A stretch of DNA of 34,642 nucleotides from an uncultured Prevotellaceae bacterium (GCA_900318065.1 ONIY01000021.1:1-34642); one strand, 5' to 3'. Positions 7,788-15,472 are shown, numbered from the stretch's first letter. The notes: generated from the sequence alone by a model not told the origin. Numbers and translations: made by a program.

Positions 7788-9062
7788 TTAGGGCTTATTG
7801 CCGCAGAATTGTCCTGCTTGGAGGATGGCGTGGGTGGTGGTGTCGTAGATGAAATAGAGGAAGGGGTGGTTGGCGGTGAACTGTGGATGCATTGCCTTGA
7901 CCAAGAAGCTCTGGACTGTGACTCCGCTCGCCTCGGTGCCATGCTCGTTGACGGTGATCCTGGTGTCTTGCGTGAAGCGGTTGATGTAGGCTTTCTCGTT
8001 GCTGAGTTTGGAGAAATTGGCTCTCTCGTCAAATGCCGTGGGCATCAAGTCCCTAAGCATCTCGCGCATGTCGAGGCTGCAGTCGGTCTCAAAGCGTGGC
8101 AAGCTCAAGTCCACATCGGCCCGAGTGGTTTTCAGCCCCGCAATGATGTTGTCGAAATCCTTAGCGCTCATCGATGCCACAAATTTGTTGATTTTCATGT
8201 CTTTTGGCAAGACAATGAGCATGCGCAGCTCGCTGTTGTCATATTTCTTCGCCACCGCCTGGCACTTGCTGTCCTCGTAGTACTCCTCGCGAAAGTACTG
8301 GAACATCGTGGGCACTTGAGTGGTGGTGCCGTCGTCGCAAGTGAAGTCTCTATCCCAAGTGTTGTTCTTGTCGAAGGGGGCTTGCCACAGTGCCTTGAAC
8401 TTCATGTAATTGATAAGGTAGGCAACCTCGTTGACATGAGTTTGCTTGACAATATCCTGAAATTCGCCTCCCGACTGCTGCTTAATCCAGTCATTGAGCT
8501 GCCGCGTCGCCTCGGCGGTGCCAAAGTCTAGATTGGCCACCTGGGCATTATATCCTCCTTCAATGGCCTTGACAAAGGCTGGATTGACGGGAAATCGCTT
8601 GCCCAGTGCCAGATAGTTGCTCATCGCCACCGATGGGGCGAAACGTGCCATGTAGTGGCTATAGAAAGAGTTGGCAGCCGCTGTTTGCCCTATCAGCGCC
8701 TCAATCTCCTTGAGCGTTGCTCCGCTGGCGCCGTTGCTCGTCATGGCAAGGGCATAGCTCACACTCAGCGGCGAGAACGTGAAGCTCTTGTAAGGCTCAG
8801 TCTCCGACTGCTTTTTCAGGATAGTAAAAGCCAGGTCGTTGACCTTGCTTGCGCATAGCCCGTCGCCAGTGGTCACGTCAAGAGGTTTGTCGCTCTTCAC
8901 CACTTGCGAAGTGACTGTAGCCTTGCCGCTTCGTCCTTTCTTGGCGACCCTGTGATGCCTCACTTTTCTTACCTCGCTTGCACACGCTCCCAGCGAGTTA
9001 CCACTCAAGAAACCCACCAGCAGCAATATTACCAATATGTGATATCTTCTTGCCATGATCAT
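7788..9062 (-). CDS. Serpin-family serine protease inhibitor, probable lipoprotein
   Basis: 424 residues, full serpin length (core about 68-424). The N-terminal signal ends in a lipobox-like L24-G25-A26-C27, so the protein is probably lipid-anchored in the envelope, followed by a basic linker (about 31-60). The hinge G375-T-E-A-S-G-V-T fits an inhibitory serpin. Aligning the reactive loop to alpha-1-antitrypsin, with the same 12-residue spacing to the conserved PF, puts P1 at K389 and P1' at A390, which predicts trypsin-like targets. Inhibitory serpins act once, trapping the protease after loop cleavage. In a gut commensal this could protect against host or rival proteases. Start: ATG at 9062; the ATG two codons later (9056) is equally plausible. 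The gene lies 87 bp downstream of the carbohydrate-binding-protein gene on the same strand. Confidence 0.9.
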   Translation of the reverse strand: MIMARRYHILVILLLVGFLSGNSLGACASEVRKVRHHRVAKKGRSGKATVTSQVVKSDKPLDVTTGDGLCASKVNDLAFTILKKQSETEPYKSFTFSPLSVSYALAMTSNGASGATLKEIEALIGQTAAANSFYSHYMARFAPSVAMSNYLALGKRFPVNPAFVKAIEGGYNAQVANLDFGTAEATRQLNDWIKQQSGGEFQDIVKQTHVNEVAYLINYMKFKALWQAPFDKNNTWDRDFTCDDGTTTQVPTMFQYFREEYYEDSKCQAVAKKYDNSELRMLIVLPKDMKINKFVASMSAKDFDNIIAGLKTTRADVDLSLPRFETDCSLDMREMLRDLMPTAFDERANFSKLSNEKAYINRFTQDTRITVNEHGTEASGVTVQSFLVKAMHPQFTANHPFLYFIYDTTTHAILQAGQFCGNKP

Positions 9063-9076
9063 TTGATTTATTTTAA

Positions 9077-9111
9077 ATGTGCCTCGGGGCTTTCAGGGCT
9101 CCGAGGCACAT
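9077..9111 (-). promoter_or_regulatory. 11-bp hairpin between the carbohydrate-binding gene and the serpin
   Basis: Arms 9077-9087 (ATGTGCCTCGG) and 9101-9111 pair perfectly with a 13-nt loop. On the minus strand it follows the stop codon of the upstream gene and is followed by TTAAAATAAAT, so it may terminate that gene. It also starts where the candidate serpin promoter would begin transcription, so it could be a 5'-terminal leader hairpin. Confidence 0.6.
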
Positions 9112-9117
9112 GGTTTA

Positions 9118-9148
9118 AAAAAGTATTTGGGTTATTCTAGGCGTCCAA
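9118..9148 (-). promoter_or_regulatory. Candidate serpin promoter
   Basis: On the minus strand TTG (9148-9146), a 20-nt spacer and TACTTTTT (9125-9118), one mismatch from TAnnTTTG. It would give a leader of about 50 nt that starts with the 9077-9111 hairpin. Confidence 0.45.
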
Positions 9149-9149
9149 C

Positions 9150-12100
9150 TTATTGAGCAGTAAAGCTGGTGAACGAAGTCGTTCCCTGATGGCTGCTGCC
9201 CAGGTAAACACCGTGCCATGCTGTAGTGGCATCGGTGGGTGCCGTGGTGCTATACTTGATGGTGTAGCTCTGGTTCTTGGTCATGCCCTTGGCAGTGAAG
9301 AGCGAGAGCGAACTCGATAGACTTGCCTCCATGCTGTAGGTAATCAGGTTGGTGCCGCTGGAGTTGGCAATGGTGTAATATCGACCCGTGCTGTAGCTCA
9401 GCGAGCTGGTGCTCAGGTAGTAGCCCTGCACAGCGCTGCCTATGCCGCTGGAGCCTCCCCAGCCACCACCGCCGCCCTGGCTTGCTCCAGCGCTGATGGC
9501 GTAGCCGTTGCCAGTGATGGTGATGTAGCTATTGTTGTCGCAGTCGAGGCCTTCCTCGGGAGCGCCATTGCTGGTGTAGGCAAGGATGCATCCATCGCCA
9601 ATCTCGATGGCCCCCGAGCGTCCGTAGTTGCTGTCGACTGCATCGTTGCCAAAGCTATAAACAACAGTCACGCCACCTGCAAACTTGATGGGTCCAGCGC
9701 AGTTCATACCATCGTCGTAGGCCTTATAGTAGTGGTTACCACCATTGATGGTTATGCTGGTCTTCGACTCGATGCCCTCGGCGCCATTGGTCGCTGTTGT
9801 TACCTCGCTCTGTCCACCGTTGATAATGATGGATCCCATAACCTTGATGGCCTTGGCGCTGCCTGAGACACCGCCGCCACCGCCGGGACCCCATCCGCCA
9901 CCGCTGCTGCTACCAGCAGCGCTACCGGTAGTGATTACTGTGAGAGTGGGACCTTCGCCGCCGCTCACGCCTTGCACGTAGTTGCCGTTTACCTTGATGC
10001 CCTTGCCTCCAGCGCCAGTCATCTTAATATAGATGGTTCCGCCCAGCAAGTTCATGTTGCCGTCGGTCTTGAAGCCCTTAGCGGTGTAGTAGTCGCTATT
10101 GCCAGCCGACTGTGCCGCACCAGTATTGTTGATGGTGATAGAACCGCCATTGGTGGTGATACTGTTAGTAGAGACACCCTTACCAGCCACTCCGCTCGAG
10201 TTAATCTTGAGGATACCGTCGTTCATCACGAAGTCGACTGCCTTGATGCCGCTGCTGTAGCTGGCATCGCTGTTGATGACCTGCATAGCACCACTAGGAG
10301 TGAGAGTGATGTCGCCGCCATTGATGGTAACGGTGGCCTTACTCTTGATGCTCTTACTCATCGAACCACTGTTGGCAACAGTGATAGTACCAGCATTGAT
10401 GGTGATATTTCCGTCGGCCTTGATGCCAGCAGCGTTATAGCTTGTGCCAGTGTCCTCGCTGATGTCGCTTGTGCCTCCATATTGCGAGGTAACATTGCTG
10501 ACAGAGAAAGTGCGAGTGCTGCCTGATGTTGTATAGCTGCTGCTAATCTGATAATAGATGTCGCTGCCACTGGTGGGACCATTGAAGGTTGACGACTGGA
10601 TAGCATAGGTGGTGCCGTTGTAGCTAGTGTAGTTGTCACCCTTAATATAATAGGTGCCGCTTGCTGCCTGGCCAAAGTCGTAGTAGTAGAACGTGAGTGT
10701 ATTATAACCCGAAGTCTTTTGAACGGTGTTGTTGGTGATATTAGCCACCAGGGTTCCGTTGCTGTTGTAGAGGTACATGCTGGAGTTGGTCCACGCATTG
10801 CTGCCACCGCCGCCAGGATAACCGCCACTAGAAGGTTTAGCGACATAGAGCCTGTAGGAACCAGTGGTCTCGCCACCGCTAGAACTACCCGCCTCGGCAG
10901 TGCCGCCTTGTCCGTTGGCCTTGATATTGATGGTTGTAGTGGCATTAGCCTCGTCGATGGTGATAGTGCCGTCGGCATTCAGGCCCTTGCCGCCTTGTGC
11001 GGTATTGGTGAGTTCAACGCTACCGCCATGGATGAGGATGTCGCCGCCAGCCTTCACGCAGGTGCCGTAGTCGATGTCGCCATCGCCAGCCACCAGGTTA
11101 CCGCTCTGCACCATCTTGAGAGTGCCCTTGAGCATGATGAAATTAGTAGCCGCCTTGATGCCCTTGCCACCAGCGCTGCTAATGGTCATATCGATAGTGC
11201 CATCCTTGAGAGTCACCTCGCCGGTGTTCTCCTCTTCTTCCACAACCACGTCGTTGTCGTCGGTCTCCTGGCTCACCTGGATGCCGTCGTCGGCAACGTT
11301 CTTAACGGTCACCTTACCGCCATTCTGCAGGTAGTACTGGTTGATGTTGAAGCCATCGCCCTTAGAGCCCAGGATGTTGATCTCGCCCACGGTCTTCTTA
11401 ATCTCGACATACTCCTTGCCCCAGAAGGCATGGCTCGAATTGCCCGTGATGTTGAGGATACCCGCGCCCTTGAACTCGGTGTGACCCTTCACGGCGAAGC
11501 AGCCCTTCTGCGAGCCGCCAGTGCCGTCGGTGAGGTTGCTGGTAGTTCCCTCCACCAGTTCCACTGCGATGCGCTTGCCGTCGCGAATGTTGATGGCAGC
11601 GCTGTCGGGGTTGTTAAGAGTGACGCCGTTGAGACGCACGCTAATCTTGAGGCTACCGTCCTGATAGAACGATCCATTGGTAGAAGAGCCCGCGAGAGTG
11701 TAGGTAATCTCGTCGGCCACATTAGCGTCTTGCAGAGCCACCACATGAGCGCCGTTGACGCTGGCGGTCATGTTCTTGGCAATATTACCAGCCACAATCA
11801 CCTGAGCGGTGTTGCCGTTGTAGGCCACATCCACAGTGTTGTCGGCCACAGGAGTGTTGTCGACATAGATCTCGTCGACGTCGGCAATATTGAACGTCTT
11901 GCCCTGGGCAGTGAACGCTGTGCCGCCAGTGTAGCTAATGGTGTCGAGCTGAGCGGTGGTGAACGCCCACTTCACGTTGCCGGTAACCACCCACATCGTC
12001 TGGTCGCCCTCGGTAATCTCCCCCACGGTAGCAGTGCCGCCTGAGGTGTTACCCGAGTCGCCATTCAACAGAACATTGTAGAGCAGTGTCACATCGCTCG

Positions 12101-12479
12101 ATGTAACATTGCCGTCGCCGTTAAGGTCGCTGGTGGCGAGGAACGTCTCGTCGCCCGAGAGCAGGTAGTTGTAGATAGCAGTGATGTCGCTAGAGGTTAC
12201 CACGCCGTCGCAGTTGACATCGCCAAAGACGCCACCGCCCTCGCCGTCATTGCCCAGGCCAAAGACCATATACAGAGCGCTGGCGAGACTGGTGCTGCCA
12301 GTTTGCTGAGTGCCATTGGTGGCAACAATCTTGCCATTCTCAAATTTCAGTGTCAGGTCCGTCGCCGGATAAGACACCTCGGTACCATTGTTAAGGCCCA
12401 CATTCAGGTAGGGATAAATCGTTGCCGTGGCAACAATCACGCCCACCGAAACGAGTAAGGTTAGGATAGCTTTTTTCAT
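9150..12479 (-). CDS. Large secreted Cthe_2159-like carbohydrate-binding protein with N-terminal dockerin-like repeats
   Basis: About 1109 residues from the ATG at 12479; another ATG two codons upstream (12485) is possible, but the MKKA signal start favours 12479. The signal peptide is followed by a LTLKFENGKIVATNG preamble seen in many Prevotella-type secreted proteins. Two dockerin type I-like calcium loops then follow near residues 83-140 (DVNCDGVVTSSD and DLNGDGNVTSSD). The body (about 215-1010) is rich in Gly, Ser, Thr and Asn, with repeated short strands such as GDITIN, GGSITIN and GIKA, as in the parallel beta-helix of Cthe_2159, a calcium-dependent pectin/cellulose-binding protein. 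Glycine runs occur near 545-560, 860-880 and 1010-1020. It is probably extracellular and polysaccharide-binding; no hydrolase active site is visible. It has its own promoter and may read into the serpin gene. Confidence 0.75.
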   Translation of the reverse strand: MKKAILTLLVSVGVIVATATIYPYLNVGLNNGTEVSYPATDLTLKFENGKIVATNGTQQTGSTSLASALYMVFGLGNDGEGGGVFGDVNCDGVVTSSDITAIYNYLLSGDETFLATSDLNGDGNVTSSDVTLLYNVLLNGDSGNTSGGTATVGEITEGDQTMWVVTGNVKWAFTTAQLDTISYTGGTAFTAQGKTFNIADVDEIYVDNTPVADNTVDVAYNGNTAQVIVAGNIAKNMTASVNGAHVVALQDANVADEITYTLAGSSTNGSFYQDGSLKISVRLNGVTLNNPDSAAINIRDGKRIAVELVEGTTSNLTDGTGGSQKGCFAVKGHTEFKGAGILNITGNSSHAFWGKEYVEIKKTVGEINILGSKGDGFNINQYYLQNGGKVTVKNVADDGIQVSQETDDNDVVVEEEENTGEVTLKDGTIDMTISSAGGKGIKAATNFIMLKGTLKMVQSGNLVAGDGDIDYGTCVKAGGDILIHGGSVELTNTAQGGKGLNADGTITIDEANATTTINIKANGQGGTAEAGSSSGGETTGSYRLYVAKPSSGGYPGGGGSNAWTNSSMYLYNSNGTLVANITNNTVQKTSGYNTLTFYYYDFGQAASGTYYIKGDNYTSYNGTTYAIQSSTFNGPTSGSDIYYQISSSYTTSGSTRTFSVSNVTSQYGGTSDISEDTGTSYNAAGIKADGNITINAGTITVANSGSMSKSIKSKATVTINGGDITLTPSGAMQVINSDASYSSGIKAVDFVMNDGILKINSSGVAGKGVSTNSITTNGGSITINNTGAAQSAGNSDYYTAKGFKTDGNMNLLGGTIYIKMTGAGGKGIKVNGNYVQGVSGGEGPTLTVITTGSAAGSSSGGGWGPGGGGGVSGSAKAIKVMGSIIINGGQSEVTTATNGAEGIESKTSITINGGNHYYKAYDDGMNCAGPIKFAGGVTVVYSFGNDAVDSNYGRSGAIEIGDGCILAYTSNGAPEEGLDCDNNSYITITGNGYAISAGASQGGGGGWGGSSGIGSAVQGYYLSTSSLSYSTGRYYTIANSSGTNLITYSMEASLSSSLSLFTAKGMTKNQSYTIKYSTTAPTDATTAWHGVYLGSSHQGTTSFTSFTAQ

Positions 12480-12524
12480 AAGCATTATTTCATTATTTTT
12501 GTGATTATATTTTTTTGTAACTTA

Positions 12525-12555
12525 CAAAGGTATCATTATTAGATAAATAACGCAA
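12525..12555 (-). promoter_or_regulatory. Promoter of the carbohydrate-binding-protein gene
   Basis: On the minus strand TTG (12555-12553), a 20-nt spacer and a perfect TACCTTTG (12532-12525), about 45 nt before the start codon. Confidence 0.8.
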
Positions 12556-12593
12556 TTTTTTTCAACCAAAAAGGTTATTTTTAAAACGAAGAT

Positions 12594-12677
12594 GGGAGAT
12601 CGAGGGTCGGGGATCGGGGATGGGGGGAGAGGGGAGAGGGAAGAGGGAAGTGGGAAGTGGGAAGTGGTGAGAGGGCG
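12594..12677. repeat. Twelve G-rich heptads in unbroken 7-nt register
   Basis: The segment divides exactly into 12 heptads that drift stepwise: CGGGGAT-like (units 1-5), then GAGGGAA (units 7-8), GTGGGAA (units 9-10), then GTGGTGA and GAGGGCG. The plus strand is nearly pure purine. No open frame is credible. It is the left arm of a longer quasi-palindrome that ends at 12757. Confidence 0.85.
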
Positions 12678-12721
12678 CTCGAATGCTCGAATGCTCGAAC
12701 GCTCGATTGCTCGAATGCTCG
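12678..12721. repeat. Octad array, five and a half units of CTCGAATG type
   Basis: Five 8-nt units (CTCGAATG, with variants ending AACG or ATTG) plus CTCG. All share a TCGA core, which is self-complementary. The same octad recurs at 15473-15544 and, more degenerate, at 31555-31626. Confidence 0.9.
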
Positions 12722-12757
12722 CCCCCCATCCCCGACCCTCGATCCCCGATCCCCGCG
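12722..12757. repeat. C-rich heptads complementary to the left arm
   Basis: Five heptads of CCCCGAT type. Read as reverse complement they use the same words as 12594-12628 (ATCGAGG, GTCGGGG, ATCGGGG, ATGGGGG) in permuted order, so the two arms can pair as a long imperfect hairpin around the octads. Confidence 0.8.
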
Positions 12758-12802
12758 CCGAAGGCGCCACTTAACACTTAACACTTTACCCTTAACACTT
12801 AA
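12755..12802 (+). repeat. 48-bp cassette, copy 1: GCGCC palindrome plus five CACTTAA heptads
   Basis: GCGCC-GAA-GGCGC (12755-12767) is followed by exactly five heptads (units 1, 2 and 5 CACTTAA; unit 3 CACTTTA; unit 4 CCCTTAA). The array ends 3 nt before the -33 box of the C69 gene promoter. Copies 2 and 3 are at 30189-30236 and 32437-32484. Confidence 0.85.
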
Positions 12803-12805
12803 AAT

Positions 12806-12837
12806 CTTGCTTGTTTTGTGAATTATTTCTACCTTTG
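12806..12837 (+). promoter_or_regulatory. Promoter of the C69 dipeptidase gene
   Basis: CTTG (12806-12809), a 20-nt spacer and a perfect TACCTTTG (12830-12837), 23 bases before the ATG. Confidence 0.8.
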
Positions 12838-12860
12838 CGGTAGATAAACTTTTAGACAAG

Positions 12861-14498
12861 ATGAAGAAGACATTTAAACTTATCACAGCGTTGTCACTGG
12901 CAGTGGCGATGCTTCCTGCGATAACAGCAACAGCTCAAGTAGATGAATCGACACCACAAGGGCGTGCGCGGCTGTCGTGCACCAGTATCATGGTGGGCAA
13001 GAACGCCAGCACCGACGGCTCGGTGATGACGTCGCACACCTGCGACTCGTGGTACCGCACCTGGATGACCATGACACCGGCACGCGACTACGAGCGCGAC
13101 ACGGTGACCGCCATCTACGAGGGCCGCATGCACACCCAGAGCGCAAGCGACAGCACCAAGATGTATGTCAAGGGCACTATTCCCCAGGTGCGCCACACCT
13201 ACCGCTACCTCGACACCGCCTATCCCTGCATGAACGAGAAGCAGGTGGCGATGGGCGAGACCACCATTGGCGGTCGCGACACGCTGCGCAACAAGGCGGG
13301 CATGTTCTACATCGAGGAACTCGAGCGCATAGCCCTGGAGCGCTGCTCCACAGCCCGCGACGCGATAGCCACCATGGGTCGCCTTGCCGAGAAATATGGC
13401 TACGCCGACAGTGGCGAGTGCCTCACCGTTGCCGACCCCAACGAGGTGTGGATTTTCGAGATCTTTGGCGCTGGTCCCAAGAAGGTGGGCGCCGTGTGGG
13501 CAGCCGTGCGCATCCCCGACGACGAGATAGCGGTGTCGGCCAACATCTCGCGCATTGGCACGCTCAACCTCAATGACAAGAAGAACTACATGGCGTCGGC
13601 CAACGTGAAAGAGGTTGCGCGCCAGCTCCAGCTGTGGGACGGCAAGGAGGAGTTCAACTTCTTCAAGGCCTACAGCGGCGAGAACTACTTCCATGAGAAG
13701 AAGAACTACAGCGTGCGCGAGCACTATATCATGAACGCGCTGGCACCATCGCTCAACCTTAGCGACACCGTGGCATGGCTGCCGCTGAGCGTGAAACCCG
13801 ACGCCAAGGTGAGCCCTGAGCAGGTGATGCAGCTGCTGGGCAGCTACTACGAGGGCAGCGAGAAGAACCTGAGCGGCCGTCACCTCATCCCCAACCCCAA
13901 GCGCAAAGACAAGAAGGGTAACCTGGTGGAGAACGAGCCCGACAGCATAGTGTCGCCCTTCAGCAACCCATGGATGCGCCCCGACGAGATAAACATGTAC
14001 TACGCCATGGGCGACTCGGCGATGAAGAACATTCGCACGGTGAGTGTGCCCTGGTGTGCCTACAGCACCGTGATCCAGCTGCGCTCGTGGCTCCCCAACG
14101 AGGTGGGCGGCGTGGCATGGGTGGCACTCGACAACCCTGGCGAGAGTCCTCGTTTCCCAATCTTTGCCGGCACCACACGGCTGCCCAAGCTGCTGCAGGT
14201 GTGCGGCCAGCACAGCGACCGCGAGGATGCGGCACTGTGGCACTACCGCAAGGCCAACCGCCTCGCCACCGTGCGCTGGGGCAAGTTCCGCAGCCTGCTC
14301 GAGCCACAGCGCGACTATTTCATGGCAAAGGGCCAGCGCGAGCTGCCTTTTGTTGTTCAGGCATGGCATAATACCAGCGACGCCAAGGATGCCGAGACAT
14401 TGCTCAATGGCTATGTCGCCGACTTCTTTGGCGCAACAATAGTTCGCTGGGATGAACTCGCCCGAGACCTGTGGCGACAGAACTGGACGGGGTTCTGA
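12861..14498 (+). CDS. Secreted C69-family dipeptidase
   Basis: 545 residues. A signal peptide (about 1-25, ending ATAQ) is followed by a short propeptide and the Ntn-hydrolase nucleophile C40, in the context RLSCTSIMVGKNAS-TDGS typical of peptidase family C69 (PepD/dipeptidase A). In the family the propeptide is removed so that Cys becomes the N-terminal catalytic residue; the enzyme then cuts dipeptides. The downstream elements GYADSGECLTVADPNEVWIFEIFG (about 187-210) and SANISRIG (about 227) are conserved family blocks. Length matches periplasmic Bacteroidota members. It is transcribed alone from the promoter at 12806-12837. It is flanked by GCGCC-palindrome elements in opposite orientation (12755 and 14504). 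Confidence 0.9.
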   Translation: MKKTFKLITALSLAVAMLPAITATAQVDESTPQGRARLSCTSIMVGKNASTDGSVMTSHTCDSWYRTWMTMTPARDYERDTVTAIYEGRMHTQSASDSTKMYVKGTIPQVRHTYRYLDTAYPCMNEKQVAMGETTIGGRDTLRNKAGMFYIEELERIALERCSTARDAIATMGRLAEKYGYADSGECLTVADPNEVWIFEIFGAGPKKVGAVWAAVRIPDDEIAVSANISRIGTLNLNDKKNYMASANVKEVARQLQLWDGKEEFNFFKAYSGENYFHEKKNYSVREHYIMNALAPSLNLSDTVAWLPLSVKPDAKVSPEQVMQLLGSYYEGSEKNLSGRHLIPNPKRKDKKGNLVENEPDSIVSPFSNPWMRPDEINMYYAMGDSAMKNIRTVSVPWCAYSTVIQLRSWLPNEVGGVAWVALDNPGESPRFPIFAGTTRLPKLLQVCGQHSDREDAALWHYRKANRLATVRWGKFRSLLEPQRDYFMAKGQRELPFVVQAWHNTSDAKDAETLLNGYVADFFGATIVRWDELARDLWRQNWTGF

Positions 14499-14503
14499 TT
14501 TAT

Positions 14504-14551
14504 GCGCCTGCGGCGCGAGGATTGGGGATCGGGGATTGGAAATCGGATTCA
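14504..14551. repeat. Inverted palindrome element with five G-rich heptads
   Basis: GCGCC-TGC-GGCGC (14504-14516) is followed by five heptads of GGGGATC/GGGGATT type (14517-14551). Read on the minus strand it gives C-rich heptads leading into the palindrome, the same order as 12730-12767, so it is an inverted relative of that element. It starts 5 bases after the C69 stop codon and may also act in termination. Confidence 0.75.
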
Positions 14552-14570
14552 CTTGACTCTCCCGTCTCAC

Positions 14571-14597
14571 TTGACTCACTTGACTCACCTGACTCAC
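14571..14597. repeat. Three 9-nt tandem units TTGACTCAC
   Basis: Two exact units and a third with C for the first T. A fourth, degenerate unit may precede them at 14553-14570. No gene is present in 14499-14766. Confidence 0.75.
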
Positions 14598-14604
14598 TGA
14601 AGTT

Positions 14605-14721
14605 CCTCTTCGAGGCACATTTCCTAATCGCTGTATATCACCAAGCTGCGAGGGTCTTCGACCCTCTTGCATGGTGTTACTAATGAATAGCTTCTTCGAA
14701 GCATTTGACCTCTTCGAGGTC
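14605..14721. repeat. Cluster of four short hairpins with a constant C-TTC-G centre
   Basis: CCTC-TTC-GAGG (14605-14615), GAGGGTC-TTC-GACCCTC (14650-14666), GCTTC-TTC-GAAGC (14690-14702) and GACCTC-TTC-GAGGTC (14707-14721). The stems differ but the centre is the same. They lie between convergent genes and may stop transcription or protect the 3' ends of either transcript. Confidence 0.65.
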
Positions 14722-14766
14722 GTCTCTCGGAGTTTTGCAAGGGACTTCTAACAAAATGAGGATTCA

Positions 14767-15333
14767 TTAGCGTTTTGTGATAGACTCTATTGTGGGGATG
14801 GTGTTGAGGAGGCTGGCGTGGAACTGGTAGGTGCCTGAGGCGGGGCGCACTACGCAGCGGGCGGTGATGAGCTGCGGCGGCGTGACGGCGGCGCTCACCA
14901 GGAGCAAGCGCGAGCCGTAGTCGATGACAGCGGGGTTACAGGCTCCGCCACGCGTCCACTTGTTGAGCTGCACCATTGCCTCGCGGGAGCTGGGCTCAAG
15001 GAATGTTGTCACGCTTCGCTCCCACCCATTGAGTCTCCATTCCACTGGCCGCACGCAGTACTGTGGCGGGGTGGCTTCTACTGTGCCGTCGATGCACGCC
15101 TGCAGCAGCACGTCGCTTTTCACGTCCTGCACTGGCAGCAGGTGGCACGGTGCGGTGTTGAGCAGCTGTGCATACCACTGCTTGATGTGGGTGGTGAGCA
15201 AAGCGTCGATGTCGACACCGTCGTCCCACTCCACGGCGCAGTCGCGGCGCGGAGTGTCGAGATGCATGAGCTGCTTCCACAAAGCCAGCATCTCACTTTC
15301 ATTAAGGTTGTAGAATTGATTGCTGTTTTCCAT
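14767..15333 (-). CDS. Hypothetical protein, 188 residues
   Basis: I do not recognise this gene. The frame is open up to 15453, but its first 40 codons run through the promoter and repeats. The ATG at 15333 (MENSNQFYNL), which has a leader of about 25 nt behind a consensus promoter, is the sensible start. The protein is soluble, with no signal peptide or membrane span, and has about five cysteines. The N-terminus looks helical (NESEMLALWKQL); the rest has mixed strands and a C-terminus rich in small and hydrophobic residues. Codon use is like its neighbours. It is transcribed alone. No function can be proposed. Confidence 0.65.
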   Translation of the reverse strand: MENSNQFYNLNESEMLALWKQLMHLDTPRRDCAVEWDDGVDIDALLTTHIKQWYAQLLNTAPCHLLPVQDVKSDVLLQACIDGTVEATPPQYCVRPVEWRLNGWERSVTTFLEPSSREAMVQLNKWTRGGACNPAVIDYGSRLLLVSAAVTPPQLITARCVVRPASGTYQFHASLLNTIPTIESITKR

Positions 15334-15364
15334 GATAATCCTTTTTATATTAAACAATGTGTGA

Positions 15365-15396
15365 CAAAGGTAAAAAGAGGCACATGGGAAAAGCAA
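15365..15396 (-). promoter_or_regulatory. Promoter of the 188-residue hypothetical gene
   Basis: On the minus strand TTG (15396-15394), a 21-nt spacer and a perfect TACCTTTG (15372-15365). It fixes the start of the gene at 15333. Confidence 0.8.
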
Positions 15397-15423
15397 GGTT
15401 AATTTGCTACGAGGGGGAACGAT

Positions 15424-15472
15424 GAAGGACGAAGGACGAAGGACGAAGGACAAAGGACAAAGGACAAAGGAC
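15424..15472. repeat. Seven heptads: four GAAGGAC then three AAAGGAC
   Basis: Perfect tandem heptads in one register, the purine arm of a composite array that ends at 15618. Read toward the minus-strand gene it is pyrimidine-rich and lies just upstream of the promoter. Confidence 0.95.

Noticed and set aside
10719-12044. 441-residue open frame antisense to the carbohydrate-binding protein
   Set aside because: Low-complexity shadow of a repetitive gene.
12594-12628. Possible telomere-like or G-quadruplex element as the main explanation
   Set aside because: G runs could form a quadruplex, but the 7-nt register continues into segments with no G runs, so this cannot explain the whole array.
12522-12886. 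Several overlapping open frames rich in Ser, Arg and Pro
   Set aside because: They are translations of the heptad/octad arrays; no frame is favoured and they start inside repeats.
12894-14672. 592-residue open frame antisense to the C69 dipeptidase
   Set aside because: The sense strand has signal peptide, catalytic Cys and family blocks; the antisense frame has none.
14767-15453. Longer version of the hypothetical gene starting at 15453
   Set aside because: It would begin upstream of a consensus promoter and inside the repeat zone; the ATG at 15333 fits the promoter.
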